Shown here: in pieces, positions 1-5,425 of the stretch
Position numbering within the stretch: the stretch's first letter is position 1
Layout: the number at the start of each line of letters is the position of its first letter
Assembly: GCA_014379065.1 (NCBI GenBank)
Contig: JACMMM010000150.1
Span: 1-6,380 of the forward strand
Reading direction: 5' to 3'
DNA length: 6,380 nucleotides
From: Saprospiraceae bacterium
GTDB lineage: Bacteria > Bacteroidota > Bacteroidia > Chitinophagales > Saprospiraceae
Translations under genes and position numbers: made by a program
The notes under the pieces: model-generated
The model's database searches: none
Told to the model about the DNA's origin: nothing
What the model saw: the letters and a program-made list of their open reading frames with translations, nothing else

Positions 1-1430
1 AATGCGCCGTTTGTCAAATTTGGGTCGCCCGCGATCCCGGGCCCCGACACCAGAAAGGCAAAAATGTCATTGAAACCACCATCGTTAAAAATGAACTCCG
101 GGTACTCTTCCGAACCAAAAACGTACTCAAAAACCACCTCGTTTGTTTCGGCAAACACATCCAATTCCACGATGCAGGCATCATGCGAATCACTCCCGCT
201 TCCCAACAGATTGGATAAATAATTTAAGTCTGGGTCGCCGGGGTCGTTGAAAGGGAACAAGGTCGAGCCAAGAAAGGTCGAGTTATTCGGACCTTTTGCA
301 TTGGTGGCACTGCCTGTAGTTAGCAGCAGGCCTTTTTCCATGTTCAGGTCGTTGCTTTCAGTAGCATATTTGAAGATGCCATATTGTACCGAGTCGCATC
401 GGATATCCGTCACGGTTACCGTGGCCCCTCCGGTTGAAATGGCGGCTACGATGGTGTCTGCGGTAATATCTGTCGTGTCAATCGTTAGCAATTGAACGGG
501 TTCGCACGGGTCGCTACTGCATTGCCAGGTGCCTTTCCAGCCTTCTTCCTGCACTGACCCATCGGATTCAAACACCACGGTGATACAGCCACTCTTGGCC
601 TGCACTTTGAAACACACGCCTCCGCCGCCGGCTATATTTTGCTGACTACCGCCCGATCCGTCCAAGGAAGCAAGCAAGGGCGAACTGGTGTCGTCGCCAT
701 CGTAAAAAGACAATTGATCGCCCTGTCCGCTACCGAAGGGATCAATAGTTGGTTCGAGGTTGTAGTACTCTAGTGTAAATGAAATACACTCAGATGGTTG
801 ATCAGGGCAAATTACAAACGTGTGGTCCTCGTTCGGCCCGTAGTCGCCAAACTCCCCACCCGAATCGTAGAGCGTTCCGACGCAAAGCGAAGAGCTCCCC
901 TGCGTGATGTTCACAATCGGCGGGATGCTGTCTACGCAAACCGTGAAAGTGCCCCAGTTTGGCGTCGCTGTTGCCGACCAATCGGACACCCGGATGTAGT
1001 AGTCAAGCCCTGGCGTGAGCCCAAAAAGATCGAGCATGGTACTGATCTGGCCTTGCCCCGCACTGGTACAATCCAATTCCGCCAGACCATCAAAAAAGCA
1101 GTCGCCGCGATAAATGGCAAACTCCGGGTTTATGATTGGCATCGCGCCTATGCCCGTGATGGTCACGCGCACATCCAACAGCGAAATGGGGCATTGGAAT
1201 CGGAACCACACATCCCGCTGTGCCGTAGCGCTTTGGAAGCACGATACCGTGTCCACCGTGGCGATGATGCTGGGCGTGGCGTTTTTATTGGTGTACACCG
1301 TAGGCTGGCAAGCCGGCACTTCGCCGAGGTTGACCATGGTGCTGCAATCGAAAGCATCGTTACTAGGGGCTTGGGCGCGGAGCGAAAAGGCCGCCAGAAC
1401 GGTGGCCAGGAGCGTGAGGGCTTGCTTCAT
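1..1430 (-). CDS. Large secreted protein with CUB-like and choice-of-anchor L domains (3' end outside window)
   Basis: The frame is open from the ATG at 1430-1428 to the window edge, giving 476 residues of a longer protein. Residues 1-20 (MKQALTLLATVLAAFSLRAQ) form a typical Sec signal peptide, with cleavage likely after Ala19 or Gln20. Residues ~21-167 resemble the PPC-like beta-sandwich of Bacteroidota exoproteins (start PSNDAFDC, then DVWFRF and YYIRVSDW). Residues ~183-304 look like a CUB domain: CVGTLYDSGGEFGDYGPNED, then LSFYDGDD, then GWKGTWQC. From ~315 a choice-of-anchor L domain follows, shown by MEKGLLLTTGSA, FEYVFGSEEYPEF and FNDIFAFLVSGPG. Such proteins are usually exported and anchored by a C-terminal sorting domain, often for the type IX system; here that end lies outside the window, so the anchor is inferred. 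Calcium or carbohydrate binding is possible but not shown. The start is supported by the signal peptide and the promoter 24 bp upstream. Confidence 0.9.
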   Translation of the reverse strand, partial: MKQALTLLATVLAAFSLRAQAPSNDAFDCSTMVNLGEVPACQPTVYTNKNATPSIIATVDTVSCFQSATAQRDVWFRFQCPISLLDVRVTITGIGAMPIINPEFAIYRGDCFFDGLAELDCTSAGQGQISTMLDLFGLTPGLDYYIRVSDWSATATPNWGTFTVCVDSIPPIVNITQGSSSLCVGTLYDSGGEFGDYGPNEDHTFVICPDQPSECISFTLEYYNLEPTIDPFGSGQGDQLSFYDGDDTSSPLLASLDGSGGSQQNIAGGGGVCFKVQAKSGCITVVFESDGSVQEEGWKGTWQCSSDPCEPVQLLTIDTTDITADTIVAAISTGGATVTVTDIRCDSVQYGIFKYATESNDLNMEKGLLLTTGSATNAKGPNNSTFLGSTLFPFNDPGDPDLNYLSNLLGSGSDSHDACIVELDVFAETNEVVFEYVFGSEEYPEFIFNDGGFNDIFAFLVSGPGIAGDPNLTNGA

Positions 1431-1453
1431 TTTTGTGTGTCTGTATATTCGCC

Positions 1454-1485
1454 CAAAAGTAGCGAGACATTTGCGAATGCCCAAT
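1454..1485 (-). promoter_or_regulatory. Bacteroidota-type promoter of the secreted-protein gene
   Basis: On the minus strand TACTTTTG (1461-1454) matches the -7 consensus TAnnTTTG exactly. ATTG (1485-1482) lies 20 nt upstream and fits the -33 TTTG element with one mismatch. The -7 box ends 23 nt before the ATG at 1430, leaving a short leader with no Shine-Dalgarno sequence, which is usual in this phylum. The call rests on pattern matching only. Confidence 0.6.
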
Positions 1486-1540
1486 GGATGGGGTGTTATT
1501 GTGTGGGTTTGGTCGTTGTTGGGCAATTTGTGGCAGATTT

Positions 1541-1639
1541 GCCAGCGTCTATTCAAAGGCCGACACCTATAACGGCCAAGAAAAACGCTACAACCGCCTC
1601 AACCCGAGTGTCATCCCGATGTTAGGAGGGAACTACTAA
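1541..1639 (+). pseudogene. Possible 3' remnant of an unidentified coding sequence
   Basis: A plus-strand frame reads ASVYSKADTYNGQEKRYNRL followed by a short tail PSVIPMLGGNY and a TAA at 1637-1639. The codons are rich in G/C at the third position (AAC, GGC, CGC, TAC, CTC, CCG), as in the neighbouring genes and unlike the AT-rich DNA after the stop. An aromatic final residue after a short hydrophobic segment would suit an outer-membrane beta-barrel C-terminus, but I do not recognise the family. The frame stays open back to an ATG at 1484, but that stretch overlaps the promoter of the divergent secreted-protein gene and gives an unnatural, cysteine-rich N-terminus. I therefore favour a truncated leftover over a working 51-residue gene. 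It may also be chance. Confidence 0.22.
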
Positions 1640-1834
1640 AGAATGTGTAAAAAACTTTTACGAGGAGGTAATCAAAATATGGATTAGTAGGAATCAATAG
1701 ACGAAGTACAAATTCCAGAAATACTTAAATATTCAGGCGTTAGGCAAACTGTCCAATGAGGTGAATAACATTGAGAAAACCACATTCGGGATGCCATATT
1801 GCAAATGTTGAAGCGCGTAGGGTAGGGGATTTGT

Positions 1835-1864
1835 TTTGCTATATCATTGGCAACCCTATCTTTG
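1835..1864 (+). promoter_or_regulatory. Bacteroidota-type promoter of the small antitoxin-like gene
   Basis: TATCTTTG (1857-1864) is an exact TAnnTTTG -7 box followed by C, the commonest context. TTTG (1835-1838) lies 18 nt upstream, slightly shorter than the usual 19-21. Transcription should start near 1870. This excludes the longer frame from 1771 and places the ATG at 1897 about 27 nt into the message. Confidence 0.6.
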
Positions 1865-1896
1865 CAAAGTCAATTTTCATAAAAAGCAACAATACC

Positions 1897-2178
1897 ATGC
1901 TCGATTTGACTGAACGTAAACTTGAGGCAATCCAAGAAATCTCGCAAATTCAGGATGAGCGGGACATTGTCCAGTTAGAAAATGTACTGCACCAAATCCG
2001 AGAACGCCAGGAACGGTTGAACGGTTATCGTAAAACGATGCCCAAAAAATTTGATGCAGAAGCCGTAAAACGCAGAAAAAACTTCAAACGGCAAGACAGA
2101 GACACTTTTATGCGCCTTGTTAGGGAAATAAATGTCCAAGAACCAGTTGATGATCTACTCGCCATGCTTTCCAAATGA
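1897..2178 (+). CDS. Small antitoxin-like protein of unknown function (93 aa)
   Basis: I do not recognise a named family. The protein starts MLDLTERKLEAIQEISQIQD, is highly charged and probably helical. It ends with a conserved-looking segment in which two basic stretches (KRRKNFKRQDRD) precede MRLVREINVQEPVDDLLAML. This layout, an N-terminal 'LTERKLxxIQxI' helix and a C-terminal '(E)EP(x)DDLL' tail, resembles small antitoxin-like proteins of toxin-antitoxin pairs in Bacteroidota, but that is recall and inference. No toxin gene follows: the next gene, 31 nt away, is a cytochrome on the opposite strand. If it is an antitoxin, it is an orphan here. The frame stays open upstream to 1771, but the promoter at 1835-1864 makes the ATG at 1897 the likely start. 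Codon use is more AT-rich than in tsaD or rsmD, which could mean recent acquisition. Confidence 0.7.
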   Translation: MLDLTERKLEAIQEISQIQDERDIVQLENVLHQIRERQERLNGYRKTMPKKFDAEAVKRRKNFKRQDRDTFMRLVREINVQEPVDDLLAMLSK

Positions 2179-2209
2179 TTTGCCAATTTGATATTACGCA
2201 AGTCTAAAT

Positions 2210-2623
2210 CTACTTCCCACACTTCCCCAACCCCGCCTCCACCTCTTCAAAAGTCACTGGCTTCACATCATTCCCCCAGTTCTGCAGCACATAATTCACC
2301 ACGTTCGCGATCTGAATGTCGTTGAGTTTGTCGTTGGCGACCATTTGCTCCGCGTAGGTTTTCCCGTTTACTACGATGGTGTCTTTCAAGCCATAACGAA
2401 CCATGCAAGCAAGTTGATCGCGGTGGCTGGCCAGATAATCAGAGCCTTTTAAGGGCGGAATAAGTTCTCCCAAGCCTTCGCCGCCGTCCATGTGGCAGTT
2501 GGCGCAATGGGTTTTGTAGAGGCGCTCGCCCATGCGGTAGGGTTGTTGTTCGCAGCCGGACAACGCTAAAAAAAGTGCAATGCCGGGGATTAAATAGCCT
2601 AGAATGTCAAAAATTTTGTTCAT
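2210..2623 (-). CDS. c-type cytochrome lipoprotein (137 aa)
   Basis: This is a single-haem class I cytochrome c, expected to carry electrons on the periplasmic side of a membrane. Residues 1-24 form a lipoprotein signal: a hydrophobic stretch ends in the lipobox LSGC, with Cys24 as the lipidated residue. The haem attachment motif is C40-A-N-C43-H44 in KTHCANCHMDGGEGLGELIP; His44 is the proximal ligand and Met94 (YAEQM) the likely distal one. The final helix LNDIQIANVVNYVLQNWG is typical of the fold. The partner oxidase or dehydrogenase is not in the window, so the pathway is unknown. An extension to an ATG at 2674 is rejected because it would be encoded by the palindromic repeat and would bury the signal peptide. 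The A-rich leader has no Shine-Dalgarno sequence. The gene lies downstream of tsaD on the same strand, but with a 102-nt gap containing a strong hairpin. Confidence 0.93.
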   Translation of the reverse strand: MNKIFDILGYLIPGIALFLALSGCEQQPYRMGERLYKTHCANCHMDGGEGLGELIPPLKGSDYLASHRDQLACMVRYGLKDTIVVNGKTYAEQMVANDKLNDIQIANVVNYVLQNWGNDVKPVTFEEVEAGLGKCGK

Positions 2624-2640
2624 GTTGTTTATTGTAAAAG

Positions 2641-2721
2641 TTGCCACTAATTGCACTAATTTACACGAATTCAAGCCAAACGAGATTCTTATTTCGTGTA
2701 AATTAGTGCAATTAGTGGCAA
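2641..2721. repeat. Perfect 29-bp inverted repeat between tsaD and the cytochrome gene
   Basis: The arms 2641-2669 and 2693-2721 are exact reverse complements separated by a 23-nt loop. The left arm contains CACTAATT twice, 9 nt apart (2645 and 2654), followed by the related CACGAATT at 2664, so the arm itself is built from tandem units. The element begins 4 nt after the tsaD stop and ends 17 nt before the cytochrome start. In RNA it would form a very stable hairpin that could terminate or stabilise tsaD mRNA, though it lacks the classical GC stem plus U-run. I recall similar AT-rich palindromes in many environmental genomes, which suggests a dispersed repeat family; this could not be checked here. 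Confidence 0.9.
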
Positions 2722-2725
2722 AAAT

Positions 2726-3721
2726 TCAACCTTGTCTCGCATACGGCGCCACCTCCTGCCCACAAAACTCCCCCGCCAGAAACTTGTAGTACCCCGTCAC
2801 CCCAATCATCCCTGCATTATCCGTGCAATATTGAAAAGCCGGGATGTATGTATTCCAACCCTCCTTTTTGCCCCATTCTTCGAGCCCCTTGCGAAGGCCG
2901 GAGTTTGCGCTCACCCCCCCGGCGATGGCTATTTCTCGAATGCCAGTCTGCCGCGCCGCCTTGCGCAGTTTTTTCAGAAGGATGGTGACGATGATTTCTT
3001 GAATAGAGGCACAGAGGTCGGCCAAGTTTTCTTGAATGAAGTTCGGATTGGCAGCGGTTTCTTTTTTCAAAAAATACAAAATGCTGGTTTTCAAGCCGCT
3101 AAAACTAAACCCTAAACCAGGTACGGACGGTTCAGGGAACGGAAAACGGGCTTGACCTTCCCGGGCATATTTGTCAATAAGCGGCCCGGCAGGGTAGCCA
3201 AGCCCGAGCAGTTTGCCGGATTTGTCAAATGCTTCGCCCGCCGCATCGTCCAGCGTTTGGCCGAGGATTTCCATGTCGAGAAAATCGCGCACCAGTACGA
3301 TTTGAGTATGGCCGCCGCTTACCGTAAGACACAAAAACGGGAATTTTGGCTTGGGGTCTTCCGCAAAATGGGCCAGCACGTGCGCCTGCATGTGATTCAC
3401 CTCGATAAGCGGCAAGTCGCGGCTCAAAGCGAAAGCTTTGGCAAATGAAGTTCCTACCAACAGCGAACCCAACAAGCCAGGCCCCCTAGTGAAAGCCACT
3501 GCATCAATATCGGTTTTTGTCACACCTGCGTTCTTGATGGCAAGGTCAACCACGGGAATAATATTAGCTTGATGTGCCCGAGAGGCGACTTCCGGCACCA
3601 CGCCCCCGTATAGACGGTGTGCTTCTTGGTTGGCAACGCAGTTGGAGAGCACCAGGCCGTCGCGCACGATAGCAGCCGAGGTGTCGTCGCAAGAGGATTC
3701 GATGGCGAGTATGGTGGTCAT
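2726..3721 (-). CDS. tsaD: tRNA N6-adenosine threonylcarbamoyltransferase TsaD
   Basis: TsaD (Kae1/Qri7 family) transfers threonylcarbamoyl from threonylcarbamoyl-AMP to A37 of ANN-decoding tRNAs, acting in the cytoplasm with TsaB and TsaE. The length of 331 residues is normal for the bacterial family. The ASKHA-fold start ILAIESSCDDTSAAIV covers residues 4-19. GGVVPEVASRAH (39-50) and TRGPGLLGSL (78-87) are family signatures. The metal ligands are visible as His110 and His114 in NHMQAH, and Asp301 in CTDNAGMIG. SGGHTQ and GGVSAN are the nucleotide-binding segments. Nothing essential is missing. The start MTTILAIESS is the family's usual N-terminus and lies 10 nt below a good -7 promoter box. 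TsaB and TsaE are not in the window. A strong inverted repeat follows the stop, and the cytochrome gene lies beyond it. Confidence 0.98.
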   Translation of the reverse strand: MTTILAIESSCDDTSAAIVRDGLVLSNCVANQEAHRLYGGVVPEVASRAHQANIIPVVDLAIKNAGVTKTDIDAVAFTRGPGLLGSLLVGTSFAKAFALSRDLPLIEVNHMQAHVLAHFAEDPKPKFPFLCLTVSGGHTQIVLVRDFLDMEILGQTLDDAAGEAFDKSGKLLGLGYPAGPLIDKYAREGQARFPFPEPSVPGLGFSFSGLKTSILYFLKKETAANPNFIQENLADLCASIQEIIVTILLKKLRKAARQTGIREIAIAGGVSANSGLRKGLEEWGKKEGWNTYIPAFQYCTDNAGMIGVTGYYKFLAGEFCGQEVAPYARQG

Positions 3722-3731
3722 AATGTGGCGG

Positions 3732-3739
3732 CAAAAGTA
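3732..3739 (-). promoter_or_regulatory. -7 promoter box of tsaD
   Basis: On the minus strand TACTTTTG, followed by CCGCC, matches the Bacteroidota -7 consensus TAnnTTTG exactly. It ends 10 nt before the tsaD ATG, so the leader is extremely short. No TTTG is seen at the expected -33 distance. Instead that position falls in an A-tract (3757-3766 read on the minus strand) contributed partly by the arm of the adjacent palindromic element, which could act as an upstream AT element. Confidence 0.5.
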
Positions 3740-3759
3740 GCAGGTGTTTTTACAAGTTT

Positions 3760-3843
3760 TTTTTTTGACAGGATGAACAGGATTTTCAGGATTTTAAGAG
3801 GGGGATATTAATCCTGCGAATCCTGTTCATTCTGTCAAAAAAA
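3760..3843 (+). repeat. Palindromic dispersed element, copy 1 (upstream of bactofilin)
   Basis: The arms 3760-3792 and 3811-3843 pair over 33 nt with only three non-Watson-Crick positions, two of which could be G-U in RNA; the loop is 18 nt. The left arm carries CAGGAT three times at exact 9-nt spacing (3769, 3778, 3787). It begins with seven T and the right arm ends with seven A. The loop (AAGAGGGGGATATT core) is asymmetric and defines an orientation. The element lies in the divergent tsaD/bactofilin intergenic region, so it cannot be a terminator for either gene. The same element, inverted, lies at 4410-4512. Confidence 0.92.
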
Positions 3844-3969
3844 CTCCCCTGTCAAACAACAAAATTGAAGAACTTTGGCACGATTCTTTGTAATATGCAG
3901 TTGCCTTCAGTTTTTGTAATCCAACTGTTATAAAGAGAAAGCATCAAATCATCAAAATCAACAACAATC

Positions 3970-4401
3970 ATGTTCGGTTCAAATACAAAAGATTCAAAAT
4001 CAAACAGTTCAACTGCTTCGGCCTTTAACGAGAAAGATAGCGCGGCCACTACCGTCATCGCCAAAGGCACTACGATTGAAGGAAAATTTGCCTGTGGCGA
4101 AAACGTCCGACTTGATGGCGCCATCCACGGCGAGGTAAAAGTGGACAAACGTTTCGTGATGGGCGACGGCAGTTACGTTCAGGGCAATATCATAGCCCTA
4201 AACGCAGCGATAAAAGGCAAAATAAAGGGTGATATCCATGTTAAGGAGGCCCTGCACCTGATGGACACCGCTGTGATCGAAGGCAATATCTCAGCCAAAA
4301 CGATGGTGGTGGACGAAGGTGCGCGTTACAATGGCTCTTGCCGCATCGGGAATGCAGCGCCGGCAGCTTCGACACCAATAGCAGTGACCGAGAAAAACTG
4401 A
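3970..4401 (+). CDS. Bactofilin (polymer-forming cytoskeletal protein, 143 aa)
   Basis: Bactofilins polymerise without nucleotide into filaments, often under the cytoplasmic membrane, where they organise cell-shape and wall enzymes. Residues 1-26 are a polar, Ser/Asn/Lys-rich flexible N-terminus. Residues ~27-125 form the beta-helical core, visible as repeats of about 17 residues with the pattern I-x-G: IEG (36-38), IHG (52-54), VQG (70-72), IKG (81-83 and 85-87), IEG (103-105) and YNG (120-122). The C-terminus from ~127 is Ala/Pro-rich and disordered. There is no transmembrane segment, so membrane association would rely on the N-terminus or a partner. No M23 peptidase, a common neighbour of bactofilin genes, is visible next to it. 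The start is the first ATG of the frame, preceded by an A-rich leader without Shine-Dalgarno. Inverted copies of a palindromic element flank the gene. Confidence 0.95.
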   Translation: MFGSNTKDSKSNSSTASAFNEKDSAATTVIAKGTTIEGKFACGENVRLDGAIHGEVKVDKRFVMGDGSYVQGNIIALNAAIKGKIKGDIHVKEALHLMDTAVIEGNISAKTMVVDEGARYNGSCRIGNAAPAASTPIAVTEKN

Positions 4402-4409
4402 ATCTCTTT

Positions 4410-4512
4410 GAGACAATAGGTTTTTTGACAGGATGAACAGGATTTGCAGGATTAATACTCCCCTCTTAAATCCTGCAAATCCTGTACATCCTGACAAAAA
4501 ACCTATTGTCTC
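4410..4512 (-). repeat. Palindromic dispersed element, copy 2, inverted, inside an 11-bp outer inverted repeat
   Basis: The arms 4410-4453 and 4469-4512 pair over 44 nt with two A-A mismatches and a 15-nt loop. The core 4421-4501 is, as reverse complement, about 90% identical to 3761-3842, differing at about seven bases plus one single-base indel. The asymmetric loop is conserved too, which fixes the opposite orientation. Outside the core, GAGACAATAGG (4410-4420) and CCTATTGTCTC (4502-4512) are perfect complements absent from copy 1. It starts 8 nt after the bactofilin stop. As RNA it would form a long hairpin at the 3' end of the bactofilin message, but no U-run follows the stem. Confidence 0.92.
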
Positions 4513-4524
4513 CAACCAAGAAAA

Positions 4525-4588
4525 GGCCGGGAATTTGAAACGGTTGTGCATCTTTGCCCCCGGTTTCAAATTCCCGGCCCTCTTTTTT
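4525..4588 (+). terminator. Perfect 17-bp hairpin followed by a T-run, just before the DUF3822 gene
   Basis: GGCCGGGAATTTGAAAC (4525-4541) is the exact reverse complement of 4563-4579, with a 21-nt loop. C and then TCTTTTTT (4581-4588) follow, as in an intrinsic terminator. The long loop is unusual. It lies 123 nt after the bactofilin stop and ends one base before the ATG at 4590, so it could stop readthrough from bactofilin. A promoter-like -7 box lies inside the loop. Confidence 0.55.
4549..4556 (+). promoter_or_regulatory. Putative -7 box in the hairpin loop, for the DUF3822-rsmD operon
   Basis: CATCTTTG, followed by C, differs from TAnnTTTG only at the first base and closely resembles TATCTTTGC at 1857. 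The expected start would be near 4562, giving a leader of about 28 nt before the ATG at 4590. No TTTG is seen 19-21 nt upstream; a TTTG at 4534-4537 is only 11 nt away. Confidence is moderate to low. Confidence 0.4.
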
Positions 4589-4589
4589 G

Positions 4590-5423
4590 ATGCCCGTTTT
4601 TAATTACCAATCTGAATTGTTGAACCCCAATATGGCGGCTTCCAGCGCATTGCGCATGGTGGTTGGCCTGCATAAGGTTTCGCTTTCGATCATAAACGGC
4701 AGCAAAACCCTTGCTTTGAAATCGTGGCAATTGTCCGGCGCAGATCAGGGCTTTCAAGCCCTTGAGTCAGAATTGCGCACGGTGTTCGGTTCGGAGCCAC
4801 TTTTGGAACTTCAATTTGACACAAAGGCTTGTGCGCTTTCCAGCCCGGAATCCACGCTGGTGCCCCGCCGACTTTTCGATTCTGGAAATTTGGAACAATA
4901 CTTCAAATTACTGTTGCGCGGCGGAGCGGAGCGCACGTATGGCTTTGAAAAACTGGAAGCATTTGATTGCTATCTGGTGTGGGCGGCAGAAACTAGTTTG
5001 ATGCGCCTTTGCGGACAGTATTTTTCAAGCGAAAATATCCGGCACCTTGCCGCACCACTCCTGCGAGCCTTTCATGCCCTGGCACCTGAAGAGGGATATG
5101 CGGTATTCGCCAATTTGTATGGTCAAAAGGTGCAAATTGCAGTGTTCGAGCGACGAAACTTGGTGTTTTTTAATGCCTTTGATTATGCCAAACCCAACGA
5201 CTTGCTCTATTATATCCTATTGGCCTTCAAGCAATTCGACCTTAACCCACTGGACATTCCGCTTACGCTTAGTGGGACACTGATCGAAGACTCTGAAACC
5301 TTTCGGCTCTTGCTTCGGTATATTCGACCCATGCGCTTTCCTCCATTGCCTCCGGGATTTCAGCTGCCTCCAGAAGCCAAAACCCTGCCCGCGCATTATT
5401 GGTTTGACATTGCCATGGTGTAA
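4590..5423 (+). CDS. DUF3822 family protein (277 aa)
   Basis: I recognise this as the Bacteroidota DUF3822 family, which commonly lies immediately upstream of rsmD, as here; its function is unknown. The most characteristic part is residues ~170-246, containing LYGQKVQIAVFERRNLVFFN, then AFDYAKPNDLLYYILLAFKQ, the phrase IPLTLSG, and LLRYIRPM. The alternation of beta strands and helices suggests an actin/RNase H-like fold similar to PilM-type proteins, which is inference only. No signal peptide or membrane span is seen, so it is probably cytoplasmic. I chose the ATG at 4590, which follows the T-run of the upstream hairpin; an ATG at 4632 (MAASSALRMVV) is possible. Starting upstream at TTG 4554 would put the hairpin arm in the coding region and the promoter-like box across the start, so it is rejected. 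rsmD follows after 70 nt and is probably co-transcribed. Confidence 0.85.
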   Translation: MPVFNYQSELLNPNMAASSALRMVVGLHKVSLSIINGSKTLALKSWQLSGADQGFQALESELRTVFGSEPLLELQFDTKACALSSPESTLVPRRLFDSGNLEQYFKLLLRGGAERTYGFEKLEAFDCYLVWAAETSLMRLCGQYFSSENIRHLAAPLLRAFHALAPEEGYAVFANLYGQKVQIAVFERRNLVFFNAFDYAKPNDLLYYILLAFKQFDLNPLDIPLTLSGTLIEDSETFRLLLRYIRPMRFPPLPPGFQLPPEAKTLPAHYWFDIAMV

Positions 5424-5425
5424 AC

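Larger units (their letters stand above)
1431..1896. other. 466-nt gap without a confident gene
   Basis: This gap contains the promoter of the leftward secreted-protein gene, a possible 3' gene remnant ending at 1639, and the promoter of the rightward small gene near its right end. Between them, about 1640-1830 is AT-rich and I see no coding signal in it. A small perfect hairpin (GTAAAA, loop AAC, TTTTAC at 1647-1661) lies 7 nt after the remnant's stop but lacks a GC stem and a T-run, so it is a poor terminator. An AGGAGG at 1663-1668 is followed 10 nt later by ATG GAT TAG, a two-codon frame of no clear meaning. Confidence 0.5.

Noticed and set aside
798..1625. Long plus-strand open frame of 275 codons opposite the secreted-protein gene
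   Set aside because: It is Arg/His-rich with no domain pattern, and lies antisense to a frame with a clear signal peptide and three recognisable domains; it is a shadow of GC-biased codons.
1663..1687. AGGAGG followed by ATG GAT TAG
   Set aside because: A two-codon frame in AT-rich DNA; this phylum rarely depends on Shine-Dalgarno sequences, so the match is probably chance.
1771..1896. N-terminal extension of the small antitoxin-like protein to an upstream start
   Set aside because: An exact -7 promoter box at 1857-1864 lies inside the extension, and the extension has no protein-like pattern.
2624..2674. Upstream ATG extending the cytochrome by 17 residues
   Set aside because: The extension is encoded largely by the inverted repeat arm and would place a polar segment before a good lipoprotein signal peptide.
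3152..3448. Plus-strand frames of 98-127 codons opposite tsaD
   Set aside because: They are antisense to a fully conserved tsaD and contain no family motifs.
3760..3843. Palindrome upstream of bactofilin as an intrinsic terminator
   Set aside because: It lies between two divergent genes, so no transcript is expected to end there, and a dispersed inverted copy shows it is a repeat element.
3844..3969. Promoter for bactofilin, e.g. ATTCTTTG near 3882
   Set aside because: It matches only six of eight -7 positions, with wrong -33 spacing; a promoter must exist here but I could not place it.
4554..4589. TTG start for the DUF3822 protein
   Set aside because: It would translate the hairpin arm and T-run and overlap the promoter-like box; the ATG at 4590 is simpler.
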